The notes under the pieces were generated by a model, which saw nothing but the letters and a program-made list of their open reading frames with translations, searched no databases and was not told where the DNA came from. A stretch of 64,000 nt of DNA from DRTC01 sp964521025 (GTDB lineage Bacteria; Cloacimonadota; Cloacimonadia; Cloacimonadales; TCS61), in contig CAZFPK010000006.1 in the NCBI GenBank assembly GCA_964521025.1, positions 1-64,000 of the forward strand. Reading direction: 5' to 3'. The position numbers and the translations under genes were made by a program. Below are positions 36,233-45,679 of the stretch, piece by piece; within the stretch, counting starts at the first letter, position 1; the number at the start of each line of letters is the position of its first letter.

Positions 36233-38471
36233 GTTTCCCGTTCTCATCTTTCCCATCCCAGCGGCAGGTATATTCTCCCATCGAAGCATAAGCATCCATT
36301 AAGGATTTAACTTTCTGACCTTTGATATTATAAATATCCAGATTAACAGTGCAGGATTCGACAAGGTTGAATTTAATAGAAGTACAATGATCCCGGCTAT
36401 TTGGTTGGAAAGGATTAGGATAGACCGATATATTAATTCTTTCATGATTAATTACTAATTCTTCATTAATATGATTTCCCTGGTATTCATAAGCTCCCAT
36501 ATCGACAGTGTCCCCGACGATTCTCGGATTACCTGCCAGGTCGTATTCCGGGAGTTCGATTCCTTCAGGGAGATCGAGAGTGCCAGCATCGATGCAGGGA
36601 GAGGAAGAGGTGAGGGCATAAGGAAATTCTCCATCGATGTCCCAGAAAGGATTTGCATCAGCAGGTAAGTTTCCTTCAAGCCAATTGACGATATTCCCAC
36701 CTTCATCATAGATTTCGGTTTCTCCGCCTTGAATGAGAGAATTCCTGATATTAATGATACAAGGTTCTTCCGGGTATAAAACCTGTTTTAAAAGTATTTC
36801 CCGTGGTATGTCTCCGTAAAATATGGAATTGATGATGTTGCAATCCACATCATAATCTCCTATTAATAACGCAGCACTATAAGTAGCTTCCGACTCATTA
36901 TTGCCGACCGTACAGTTAATGATATCAACATTGGTTCTTTGACTGATATTAATAGCAGAACAGGCATGAGGCCAGCTTGTTTCTGCATTAATATTTTCCG
37001 TAATTTCTGAATTTATTAATTTATAATTACACCCATCAGTATAATGAGAATGTCCTGAGAAACCTATTCCTCCTCCTCCTTCATTTTCTGCAGAATAATT
37101 TGGTGTATTATTTTTTACTAATAAATTTTCTACTATACAGTTTTCCATTTGACCAATTCCAAATGCTTTTGCTCCGATATTATCAACTATTTCTATATTT
37201 TTTAGATACAAACTGGTTGAATCCAATAATGTAGATCCTATCCATCCGGTTTCAATAGAATTTCGTTCACGATGATAATTATGAATTTTTATATTTGATA
37301 AATGAATATTTCTTGATTGCATAAGTCGAATCGCACGCACGGCATATTCATCAGAACTATTCGTTAAAGTTAAGTTCGTTATTGAAAAATCTTTCTCATA
37401 ATCAAAAGCCATAAATATTTCTGAATATCCGTCAAGATCAAGAATAGTCGTGTCTTTATTCTCTCCGAAAAAAGAAACATAACTCCTGCAATTAAAAGGA
37501 AATTTCTCATTTGTTAAAGACGGAGAATAAGTTCCCTCTGCAACATGGATCGTATTGGGATGTAAACTATCGGATGCAATTTTTATTAAAGCCATGGAAA
37601 TTGTTTGTAAAGGTTCTTCCTGAAATATTCCCGGATTATTATCATCTCCGTCGGGTGAAACATAAAGGTCATTATTGATCGGTTCTATTTTTGCATGATT
37701 CATATTTAAGATATCACTACCAAAAGGACTACGAAAAAAGAATTCATCAGGTTCTGAAATGGTAAATGTATCAACATAAACTTCCATCGGTTCATATTGG
37801 ATACCACTTCCAACGATATCATTAACTGACCCGGCTGAGTTTAAATATATATTACATAAATACTCATGACTAAAAATTACTGTAGAATTAAATATTGTCG
37901 AAATTCCTCCTCCGGTCCAAAAAGCATTATTATATCTTATTGTACAATTTTCAATAGTCGGACAAGAATAACCTTCTACGCTCGATCCAATACAAATACC
38001 TCCTCCATAGTCTGCACTATTATTTGAAATCATACAACTACTTATTAAAGGATAACTATCAAAAACATAAATACCACCACCACAAATGCTATGAGTATAT
38101 TCTATATAAAATTGAGTTCCTGTTCCATTTTGAATCGTAAAACCGCAAAGCATTGCATTTTCATCTTCTTCATTTACAATTTTAACACAACTTCCATTTT
38201 GATTTCCGTCTATGATCGTGTTATGAATATATGATTCATCCTGGTTTTCGATATATCTACTGGTTACGGTTATATTTTTACCGGAAAAATCTATGTTTTC
38301 AAAATAAGTTCCGGGGAATACTAAAACAGTGTCACCATTAATGGAAGCGTTTATTCCTTGCTGAATGGTTTCAAAATCTCCTGTTCCGTCTTGTTTTATT
38401 TCGATGATAGAAGATATTAACAACGAACAATAACTAACAAGAACGAACAAAAAAAATATTTTTGATTTCAT
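36150..38471 (-). CDS. Secreted right-handed beta-helix protein with T9SS-type sorting tail
   Basis: 773 residues from ATG 38471, chosen because a GGAG box lies seven bases upstream; the frame extends further but lacks such a site. Signal peptide (IFFLFVLVSYCSLLISS). The N-terminal block (IKQDGTGDFETIQQGINAS, GDTVLVFPGTYFENI) is the start of a pectin-lyase-like beta helix. Coils with GGGI and NNSADYGGG turns continue to about 230, and a second helix set begins with LYVSPDGDDNNPG, a DUF1565-type motif (~275). The C-terminus is a FlgD-like tail: VYPNPFQPNS, IYNIKGQKVKSLMDA, CRWDGKDENGKQVSSGQYL, ending RKMILLD. Possibly binds or cleaves polysaccharide; no catalytic residues were identified. Confidence 0.8.
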   Translation of the reverse strand: MKSKIFFLFVLVSYCSLLISSIIEIKQDGTGDFETIQQGINASINGDTVLVFPGTYFENIDFSGKNITVTSRYIENQDESYIHNTIIDGNQNGSCVKIVNEEDENAMLCGFTIQNGTGTQFYIEYTHSICGGGIYVFDSYPLISSCMISNNSADYGGGICIGSSVEGYSCPTIENCTIRYNNAFWTGGGISTIFNSTVIFSHEYLCNIYLNSAGSVNDIVGSGIQYEPMEVYVDTFTISEPDEFFFRSPFGSDILNMNHAKIEPINNDLYVSPDGDDNNPGIFQEEPLQTISMALIKIASDSLHPNTIHVAEGTYSPSLTNEKFPFNCRSYVSFFGENKDTTILDLDGYSEIFMAFDYEKDFSITNLTLTNSSDEYAVRAIRLMQSRNIHLSNIKIHNYHRERNSIETGWIGSTLLDSTSLYLKNIEIVDNIGAKAFGIGQMENCIVENLLVKNNTPNYSAENEGGGGIGFSGHSHYTDGCNYKLINSEITENINAETSWPHACSAINISQRTNVDIINCTVGNNESEATYSAALLIGDYDVDCNIINSIFYGDIPREILLKQVLYPEEPCIINIRNSLIQGGETEIYDEGGNIVNWLEGNLPADANPFWDIDGEFPYALTSSSPCIDAGTLDLPEGIELPEYDLAGNPRIVGDTVDMGAYEYQGNHINEELVINHERINISVYPNPFQPNSRDHCTSIKFNLVESCTVNLDIYNIKGQKVKSLMDAYASMGEYTCRWDGKDENGKQVSSGQYLLKLNINGETRAVRKMILLD

Positions 38472-38716
38472 GATTGCTCCTTTGTAGTTTGGAACTTGTT
38501 CCGAGATAATTAACCGAACAAGTGCAGTTTTCAATCTTTGCGAATAATTATTATTGAGAGATTAACTAAACTATCCGGTTAAGATTTTTACCAATATTGT
38601 AGATCTATCAGGTTTTAATCTTTGCGGAAATTACATTTAAGAGTTCCTCCGGGGGAATTTTCGCAAAGTAGTTTTAATCCCTCTCCCGCAAGCAGGAGAG
38701 GGACTGTGTGAGGGTT

Positions 38717-40600
38717 TTACCTCATCAACAACATCTTCTTTGAAATGACTTTTTCCGGTGTGATCAATTTATAGAAGTAAATTCCACTGGAAACTTTCCT
38801 GTTGTTTTCATCGGTTCCGTTCCAGGTAACCTGATGTTCTCCAATAGTTGAATTACCTAGATAAAGAGTTTTGATCCTCTGTCCTTTGATGTTAAAAACT
38901 TCTAACGAGATGTCTTTTTCTTCAGGTAGATTATAGGAAATTACTGTCGAAGTATAGAATGGATTGGGAGAATGATGAACCTTTAATATCTCAGTATTTA
39001 TTTGTTCTTCAGATTCTTCAGCAAAGGAGATCATATAGAAATCTCGATATTCACCGGCTTTGATCTTTTTATTTTCATGCAAATTAGTTGATGGATTATA
39101 AATAGTGTAATTCTTTTTGATCGTTTCCGGTTCTGCTCTCCCATAATACATCTCAAATTCGACTTCTTCTCCATCACCTTCCAGGATATAAGCATTGATC
39201 TGAACTGAAGAACCTTCCACTTTTGCTGCTCCTTTACATTCTCCATCAATTTTTACCCCGATTTCCAAAGGTTCTTCACCTTCCTCGAATTCAGCGAATA
39301 TGGGAATATAATCAGCTTCTTCCTCGTAAGTAAAATGTTCCGCTTTATTTCTTTGATAAGGATCTACGCTGCTTAGACTTTGCCAGCTGAAGGTATTATT
39401 GGTATTGAAACATTCAACTATAACCATATCTCCATAACTTAAAGTAGGACTTACTCCTGGTGGTAGATAAGTAATCCAGGTACTCCCGGGTGTTGGTCTA
39501 ACTCGCACCATTGCCCAATTTTGAGCTTTAATTGAATATAAATTATCCATTTCATCACCAAAAGCATTTTGAACTCTTTGAGTCATTACCGGAAAATATC
39601 CAATCCAGTTTTCATATCCACCACCGGTTAAAGTCAAAGTAGTATTTGCAGGTAATATTGTTCCATATACATTCAGATCATAAGAAGAATAATCTGAACT
39701 CATATTGATCTTATACCCGCTGGTGCTGACGAAATCATAAAAATCTCCAAAATGATCCCAATATCCTGGTTGTCCAGGGAAAAATTGCATATAATGTAAT
39801 AGCGGTTGTTCTGCTTCAATCCATAAAGCATAAGGTTCCAGATCATCGATAACAATTTCAGCATCGAAGCCATCATTACCGGTTCTGAATAGCCTGGGAG
39901 TAGATGCCCAGTTCCAACCGAAGTGGAAGGTTCGTTCTTCGCCTTCGGGGAGAGTATAAACAAGATTTATATCATGATTTTCCCATTGGTGGTTAGCTTC
40001 ATACCAGGTAAATCCTTCTTCATATTGAGATAACCAATCTCCATAAACATCTGTGCCCGTGACTGTTACAGTAACATTTTGAAATTGACCACCATCAACC
40101 ATGATATCTTCAAAAAGAACTTCGGTAATGCCGTCACTATCATAATCAACATTATCCAGATTTACTATTTGTGATTCGTTTACGCCGTTGGACAATACTA
40201 CGGATGCTTGTTCAACATCGGAATTTGTCTGTATAAATACACTCATATCTTGAGGATAGATAAAAGACAAATATAGATGACAAGTTGGTGGATTGCCAAA
40301 AAAACCTTGAGAATATCCGCTTTCATCCCAGGATCCCCAACTTGTACTTCCATAAGCATCTGCGTTTAATGTTGCCGGATCATAAGAATCGGGAATATCA
40401 TCAAAGTAAAAATCCGTGGTACCGTTAATAAAATGGGCATTTGGATTTGTTGATACGGGATTCAAAAATTCATCAGCAACAATTACGGTACCATCCGCTG
40501 CTGCGTTTGAATGAACACTAACCCTTACTGTCTGATATTGTGCTGCTAACATGATACTTGCTAAAACAAATATCATGATGAGTATGTATTTGCGATACAT
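38717..40600 (-). CDS. Secreted surface protein with T9SS-type sorting tail
   Basis: 627 residues from ATG 40600, which has a GGAGG box five bases upstream; a longer frame reaches 40645 without one. Signal peptide (YILIMIFVLASIMLAA). The bulk is beta-rich without a recognised catalytic domain (SVHSNAAADGTVIVADEF, IVIDDLEPYALWIEAEQPL, YFPVMTQRVQNAFGDEMDNL). The last ~90 residues form the sorting tail: VHHSPNPFYTSTVISYNL, LEVFNIKGQRIKTLY, VTWNGTDENNRKVSSGIYFYKL, ending KKMLLMR. The tail motif is shared with three other proteins on this side of the window. Role unknown. Confidence 0.75.
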   Translation of the reverse strand: MYRKYILIMIFVLASIMLAAQYQTVRVSVHSNAAADGTVIVADEFLNPVSTNPNAHFINGTTDFYFDDIPDSYDPATLNADAYGSTSWGSWDESGYSQGFFGNPPTCHLYLSFIYPQDMSVFIQTNSDVEQASVVLSNGVNESQIVNLDNVDYDSDGITEVLFEDIMVDGGQFQNVTVTVTGTDVYGDWLSQYEEGFTWYEANHQWENHDINLVYTLPEGEERTFHFGWNWASTPRLFRTGNDGFDAEIVIDDLEPYALWIEAEQPLLHYMQFFPGQPGYWDHFGDFYDFVSTSGYKINMSSDYSSYDLNVYGTILPANTTLTLTGGGYENWIGYFPVMTQRVQNAFGDEMDNLYSIKAQNWAMVRVRPTPGSTWITYLPPGVSPTLSYGDMVIVECFNTNNTFSWQSLSSVDPYQRNKAEHFTYEEEADYIPIFAEFEEGEEPLEIGVKIDGECKGAAKVEGSSVQINAYILEGDGEEVEFEMYYGRAEPETIKKNYTIYNPSTNLHENKKIKAGEYRDFYMISFAEESEEQINTEILKVHHSPNPFYTSTVISYNLPEEKDISLEVFNIKGQRIKTLYLGNSTIGEHQVTWNGTDENNRKVSSGIYFYKLITPEKVISKKMLLMR

Positions 40601-40860
40601 AGTATCCTCCATATTTTTTTCTCCCTTTCCATATTTTATTCGCAACCGGGATTGGCAAGAAATATTCTCCTCGTTTCATTATGAAAAACAATTCTTACAA
40701 AAAGATTAAGAGATGGAAACCACTCTATGCGGAGAAGTTGGATAGAGCGGCTATTTTCGGGTGAATTTATTAGATTATAGGAGAGAAAGGAGATTCTGCG
40801 GAGATCTCAATTTTTATGATTTGAGTTGATATGGGCTTAATAATATGAAGAAGATGATTG

Positions 40861-40958
40861 TATTATAATAATATGCTAATCTAACAATATCATCTTACGA
40901 ACTGCCTTGGTCTCACCGTTGATATTTAGTTTAAGCAAATACTGACCGGAAGAGACCT
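40861..40958 (-). repeat. 98-bp repeat, copy 2 (3' end of the propeller surface protein gene)
   Basis: Partner of 36135-36232 with a single mismatch (T at 40907 where the other copy has C). Includes non-coding sequence beyond the stop, so selection on the protein alone does not explain the identity. Confidence 0.9.
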
Positions 40959-43068
40959 TTTTTCGATTTTTATTTTTTCCATCCCATTTAATAGTATGAT
41001 AACCTTTTTCAGATATATTATTTATCAGTGTTTTGATCAGTTGCCCCTTAATATTATAAATAGATAATTCAACTTTACTGGTTACCGGAATTTGATAATT
41101 TATTTTTGTGAATGTATTGCCTGATTGAAAAGGATTTGGATAATTCAAAAGCGAAAAAGCAAAAGAAATATTATAATCTTCGTTAACCTCATTCTCATAA
41201 TTATATTGATAAATGTTAGCAGATGTATCTTCCAAATATAATAGATAATTATTTTCATTACTCCCAAAAGAAATTACCTCTTCTGCCCATGACCAGTTCT
41301 GAAAATTATGTATTTCAGGAATATTACCTGTCTGAATATGCTGCAAATCATAGACTGTGCAGATATTATTACCAATAAAGAGTAATTCTTTTTCTTCATC
41401 GATACCCAGGAAACCATAATCAATGATTGTAGTAACTAATTCTGGAGATGATGGAGTTGAAATGTCATAGATATTACAGTTAATAACCGGAGCAATTTCA
41501 CTTAAAAACAAATAGTCATTGAAAAAACATCCTGTAGCAATACCGCCCATGTTCCAATTGATAATACTTGAAATCTCGATATTTTCATTAGAATCGATAT
41601 TTTGAATTGTTACTAAATTATAAGGAGCTGCACAATACATTACATTATTCCTGAAAAAACAGCGGCCTGTCATAACTCCGGGAACAGAAATAACAGCAAC
41701 TTCTTCTAATTCTTCGTTCTCATTTAAGATCAGTTTGTGCATTTCTTCATCATATACTGAAAAAAAGCCGATTCCTTCCTTGTAATGTAAAATATAAGGA
41801 TATTCGGAAGTCGTTATCCTGTCTAATTCAGTCAAATCCCCATTATCTTCGATTTTAAAAATGACATTATTGTATTCTTCGTTGATATAATCTTCATAGT
41901 GGTAAACAATTATATCTCCGTCACCATCCAAATAATAAGCTGAATAATTACCGGAAAATATTGTATCGATAGCTGTTGGTTCATTCAAATTGGAAATATC
42001 CCAGGTAGTCAATCCATTCATTAAATATTGAATGTATAAAAAATCATTATATTTATATGCTGACCATAAGCGACCGTAATTATGATAATGGTCTCTTTCT
42101 ACGAAATTATCATTACTTATATCATAATAGAACAAAGTTCCGTTTTTCACTGTTAAGAATAGATTATTGTCATCTAATGTTATGCTGGTAAATGGGTTAT
42201 ATGTGAGACCGGAATTATAATGATCGAGCAAGATGGGATCAAACAGATTGCTGATATCGTATAACCATAATTCTCGAGATTTGAACAAAACCAGTCTATC
42301 ATCTGCAATTCTGAAATCAGATGCACCTATTTCTATTTCCGTAATTAACTCCCAATCATAAGGTTCGCTGATATCAAACATCTTGAAATTACTTAATCCA
42401 CTACTAATTATAAATACTGTATCTTGAATAATTGTCGTATAATAGGGAAAACTTACATTAGCAATATAATTTGATGCGAATATTTCAAAATCAAGAGGAT
42501 TTGTTATATTGTATAAGTAAAAGGTATCACCTTCCGGTTCGATTGCAACGCCATTCGATACTTTGCGCATAGACCAATATAAATGTGGTAAATCAAATTC
42601 ATTGATTTCCTCAAAAGGTTGATTTTCATAAACATGAACACTCCAGGTTGCATCTAAATGTAATTCGTTTACAAAGACATAATTTCCATCTGTGAAATTA
42701 GAATAGTTTCCAAGAAAAAAAATAGTGTCGGTTATTACCGGTAAATACGGGTTTGAAATGTTCAGTCTGTAAAGCCTGCTGGTTGCTCCTCCTGTTGCAG
42801 CATAAACATAATTGTCATTTGCTGCAATATATCTTAATTCCCCTTGCATTTCAAAGTCTGTTATTAAATCTATATTTTCATCTTGTATTTCAAATATTTG
42901 TAAACTCCTGCCTGCAGCTGAATACAAATAATTGTCTTGAATTAACACTTTATTTATGGTAATAGGATAATATTCCGATTGAGAAAATTCAGATATCTTC
43001 TCAATATCGAATGATTTAACCTGACTAAATAAAAATACCATTATACCAAAAATTAAAACCTTTTTCAT
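40876..43068 (-). CDS. Secreted LVIVD-type beta-propeller protein with T9SS-type sorting tail
   Basis: 730 residues; signal peptide (VLIFGIMVFLFSQVKS) and a GGAG box before the start. Repeats of about 45-50 residues with DISN/NISNP turns (RLYRLNISNPYLPV, LYNITNPLDFEIF, MFDISEPYDWELI, LYDISNLFDPILL, TWDISNLNEPTAI) indicate a propeller of LVIVD type over residues ~30-600. The C-terminal tail (LNYPNPFQSGN, IYNIKGQLIKTL, IKWDGKNKNRKKVSSGQYL, ending RKMILLD) is the sorting signal. Its last 80 bp are nearly identical to the gene at 36150, while the preceding tail sequence differs. Likely a surface binding protein. Confidence 0.8.
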   Translation of the reverse strand: MKKVLIFGIMVFLFSQVKSFDIEKISEFSQSEYYPITINKVLIQDNYLYSAAGRSLQIFEIQDENIDLITDFEMQGELRYIAANDNYVYAATGGATSRLYRLNISNPYLPVITDTIFFLGNYSNFTDGNYVFVNELHLDATWSVHVYENQPFEEINEFDLPHLYWSMRKVSNGVAIEPEGDTFYLYNITNPLDFEIFASNYIANVSFPYYTTIIQDTVFIISSGLSNFKMFDISEPYDWELITEIEIGASDFRIADDRLVLFKSRELWLYDISNLFDPILLDHYNSGLTYNPFTSITLDDNNLFLTVKNGTLFYYDISNDNFVERDHYHNYGRLWSAYKYNDFLYIQYLMNGLTTWDISNLNEPTAIDTIFSGNYSAYYLDGDGDIIVYHYEDYINEEYNNVIFKIEDNGDLTELDRITTSEYPYILHYKEGIGFFSVYDEEMHKLILNENEELEEVAVISVPGVMTGRCFFRNNVMYCAAPYNLVTIQNIDSNENIEISSIINWNMGGIATGCFFNDYLFLSEIAPVINCNIYDISTPSSPELVTTIIDYGFLGIDEEKELLFIGNNICTVYDLQHIQTGNIPEIHNFQNWSWAEEVISFGSNENNYLLYLEDTSANIYQYNYENEVNEDYNISFAFSLLNYPNPFQSGNTFTKINYQIPVTSKVELSIYNIKGQLIKTLINNISEKGYHTIKWDGKNKNRKKVSSGQYLLKLNINGETKAVRKMILLD

Positions 43069-43140
43069 GATATCTCCTTTTTTAATAAACCTTACGAAAC
43101 CCGTATTATGCAGGGATTCGTAAGGTTGTGAATTGGATTT

Positions 43141-43518
43141 CTATTGTGTACAATGTGCTTCATCATCGTCATCAGGTATAGCAGATGATAAATGCAGATA
43201 AACATGAGTTAAGGGTTGAACTAAAGGAACAGTGTCATAATCTTCATATTGTCCATCATTGATTATTACCCAACCATCTACAGTTCCATAGTAGTTATGT
43301 CCCCAAACATCATCAAAAGGATATGTTCTAGGACCATCATAGTTTTGTCGATCATGTGCATCTCCGGACTGGCGAGCATAGACAAATCCAGTTCTGGGTA
43401 TAAAAGGCTCTGCTGTAATGTGAACATCGATATCTACTTCAACAGCATGAGCAACAGAAATTCCAATGATAACTATCATCATACTCATTATGAGTTTTGT
43501 TTTATTCGTTCTTAACAT
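43141..43518 (-). CDS. Small secreted protein, 125 residues
   Basis: Start at ATG 43518 because a GGAG box lies upstream and the next residues make a signal peptide (LIMSMMIVIIGISVAHA). The mature part (~98 residues) is acidic, rich in Asp/Tyr, with FIPRTGFVYARQSGDAHD, and ends PDDDDEAHCTQ. No family recognised. It lies 72 bp upstream of the propeller-protein gene on the same strand, so they may be cotranscribed. Confidence 0.65.
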   Translation of the reverse strand: MLRTNKTKLIMSMMIVIIGISVAHAVEVDIDVHITAEPFIPRTGFVYARQSGDAHDRQNYDGPRTYPFDDVWGHNYYGTVDGWVIINDGQYEDYDTVPLVQPLTHVYLHLSSAIPDDDDEAHCTQ

Positions 43519-43767
43519 AATTATCTCCATAATCCCCACTTGTTATTATCTCTTCTTTCCTCGGGGGAATATGAAAAAAAGAGAAAGTTCCTGCTACTAT
43601 TGATTGTAAGGAACTTAATACCTAAAACTATCAATAATAATTCTTGTCTTTTTTTTCAAATATCCTTCCTACCGGAATTAAAATTTCCGGTAAGAAGGAC
43701 TTGTCAAATAAATTTATTTTTCATCAGAATATATAACATAATATTTTCACTTTTATTGAAACCTCAC

Positions 43768-44385
43768 TTACGATTCATACACCGTAGCCACATTAGATGG
43801 AGCGCTGACCTGTTCTCCCCGTTTTGCTCGGACGCGGTAGCTGACACGCACGCCGGGTGTCTGTTTCTGATGGATATATTTTGTTTTGGTAACAACATCC
43901 ACCATGACGAAATCGGGGCTTTCGCCGATCTTTGCTTCGACAACATACAGGGTTCGCGGTTTATTATCTCCTGCTTTCCAGTTCAGGTGGTTTTCGCCCG
44001 TATCTTCTCCGTTTGCTTCGAGGGATTCGGGTTGCACCGGAACAACCGGGGTTGGAGTCGTATCATGCACGGGCAGACCTGCTAATTCCAATAATCCCGG
44101 TGAGATATTGGGAACATTCTGGATGATCTGGGCAATATCGCGGAGATCCTTTTCCGTGGAACTGCGTGATTCGTTTTTGTTAGCAGTAGCAGCCTGCGCT
44201 TCATCCTTAGCAACCTGGTGGGCAGATAATTTTGCTACGAAGTCCTGTACTTTTGTATCCAGGGCATCAGATTGTTCCTGCGTAATGTTAAAATCGGCAA
44301 GATGTTCCCTGACAACAGTATTAAAATTTACTGCAAAGTCCCTTAATTCAGCATCTTTTGCCGGAATGTAACTGTTCTTTGCCAT
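43768..44385 (-). CDS. Helical-plus-fibronectin III protein of unknown role
   Basis: 205 residues, GGAGG box before the start, no signal peptide. Residues 1-115 are helical (SYIPAKDAELRDFAVNFNTVV, TQEQSDALDTKVQDFVAKL); after a Pro/Thr linker (TTPTPVVPVQP) the last ~75 residues look like a fibronectin III domain (HLNWKAGDNKPRTLYVVEAKI, YRVRAKRGEQVSAPSN). Composition is noticeably GC-richer than the neighbouring genes. Similar two-part proteins are common in Bacteroidota and allied genomes as hypothetical proteins. A repeat tract and a divergent heptad frame begin 67 bp upstream. Confidence 0.75.
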   Translation of the reverse strand: MAKNSYIPAKDAELRDFAVNFNTVVREHLADFNITQEQSDALDTKVQDFVAKLSAHQVAKDEAQAATANKNESRSSTEKDLRDIAQIIQNVPNISPGLLELAGLPVHDTTPTPVVPVQPESLEANGEDTGENHLNWKAGDNKPRTLYVVEAKIGESPDFVMVDVVTKTKYIHQKQTPGVRVSYRVRAKRGEQVSAPSNVATVYES

Positions 44386-44452
44386 TTTTTCCTCCAGTTC
44401 AATTTAATTTGGTTTCGATAAAGTTTTAATTATCATACTTTTTTCTTTTTTT

Positions 44453-44749
44453 ATGGCTCAAAAAAGAATTTTTTCTGCCAAAAAAATCATTCTATTTGCA
44501 CAAAAAATAATTTTACCTGCTCAAAATTTCATTCTTTCTGCAAATAAAATCATATATCCTGCTCATAATGTCATTTTTTCATCACATAAAATCATTTTTT
44601 GTATCAGAAAAATCATTTCAGGTATCAATAAAACTAATTTTTGTATCGATAAAATTATTTTAATGAACAGTAATTTTAATTTTTCACCATATATTAATTC
44701 CTGTTTAATTCCTTTTTATATTTCAGGGAGCTATTGTTTTTTTTTCTAA
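44453..44749 (+). CDS. Possible heptad-repeat small protein
   Basis: 98 codons with no stop across a 21-bp tandem repeat. The translation is ten degenerate heptads of consensus A-(Q/N/H)-K-I-I-(F/L)-(S/P/C), from residue 2 to ~71, followed by a short non-repeat end (NFNFSPYINSCLIPFYISG). Units differ mostly by synonymous or conservative changes (Ala as GCT, GCC or GCA; Leu as TTA, CTA or CTT), which argues for some protein-level constraint. Against it: no ribosome binding site is visible upstream, although nearly all other genes here have one, and the base composition is extremely AT-rich. Could be a short amphipathic helix-forming peptide or simply DNA structure. Confidence 0.35.
   Translation: MAQKRIFSAKKIILFAQKIILPAQNFILSANKIIYPAHNVIFSSHKIIFCIRKIISGINKTNFCIDKIILMNSNFNFSPYINSCLIPFYISGSYCFFF
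44456..44665 (+). repeat. Ten degenerate 21-bp tandem repeats
   Basis: Units such as GCACAAAAAATAATTTTACCT. The period equals two turns of the DNA helix, with A runs and T runs at fixed phase, so the tract should be intrinsically curved. It lies upstream of the divergent gene starting at 44385. Confidence 0.8.
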
Positions 44750-44867
44750 TTTCAATATTCTCTTTATTTCCGGGAAAAATTTGTTCAAAAAAAAAATATT
44801 TAATTTTATTTTCGGCATTTAAATGATCATTTTAAATATTTATAGTAACATTTCCTCCCCTGATTTG

Positions 44868-45110
44868 TTATTCCAAATTTACTACATATAATTTCCCTTT
44901 GATTTCCACAACAATAAGTTTTTCAGCCGGGTCTTCTTCCAATATATTATAATCAGGAGGTAGTTCATTTTCTTCGATTACAGGCAGGGCTGGAACATAA
45001 TGCCATGCGGCTGAAAATTCGATCCATTCGGATAAAGTAAAAAGTTGTTGACAGGTCAGGAAGAGAATAAAAATTACAATTGTAAATATAAAAGATGATC
45101 TATTTTTCAT
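44868..45110 (-). CDS. Small exported or membrane-anchored protein
   Basis: 80 residues with a hydrophobic N-terminus (SFIFTIVIFILFLTC), which could be a signal peptide with the Cys serving as a lipobox, or an anchor. The mature part is acidic (PVIEENELPPDYNILEEDPAEK) and ends in two short strands (LIVVEIKGKLYVVNLE). A GGAGT box lies before the start. No family recognised. Confidence 0.55.
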   Translation of the reverse strand: MKNRSSFIFTIVIFILFLTCQQLFTLSEWIEFSAAWHYVPALPVIEENELPPDYNILEEDPAEKLIVVEIKGKLYVVNLE

Positions 45111-45679
45111 TTTTTACGACTCCTTCTTATCCCTTTATCTAAATAAAGGTCAGAAAAAGGATCGGGGGGACGAAAAGTAGCGTATCTTTTATAACCATAG
45201 GAAGATATGGTAGCACCATTTTTTACTGTTGCGATGCTTTTTATTAACTCAAGTTTCGCAGTAAAGGGAAAACCGTTAAAATGGTTGTGTTTTCACATTC
45301 CGTATGGTTGTTCACCTTGATAAATCAGGGAGTTACTCATCCTGTATTCAGGATGTACTCTGAACAAAGTATGTAAATTTCGATGAAGGTTAATCAGAAG
45401 TGTAAAAAGATATTCTTAACTATTTCAATGGTTTTTGTGAATTTCAAATACTCGGAAAATCGAGAAAGCGTAAAATCTGTACAACTTACTAAAGAATTAA
45501 GAATTATACAGAATCATTGGTTCTTGTTTAAATAAATTTGTGCTGATATGATGCTGTTTTTAAACTGCGAAACTTAAGTTATTAATATGAATTCTAATGA
45601 TTTGACTTCTAATGCCGGAGTTTATTCAATTTGATATTGTTAAGAGAAAATTAGTAATCATAAAATAAAGGATTGCTTG
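45111..45679. other. Intergenic region without supported genes
   Basis: 569 bp between the small exported protein and the sigma-like gene. No open frame of 60 codons or more, no RNA gene and no clear repeat was seen. It must hold the promoters of both divergent genes; an AAAGGA box lies just before ATG 45680. Confidence 0.5.

Noticed and set aside
43540..44085. Plus-strand frame of 181 codons
   Set aside because: Antisense to the fibronectin III gene, which has a GGAGG box and sensible domains; the plus-strand frame has neither.
43886..44371. Plus-strand frame of 161 codons
   Set aside because: Mirror of the GC-richer gene on the other strand; open only because of its codon pattern.
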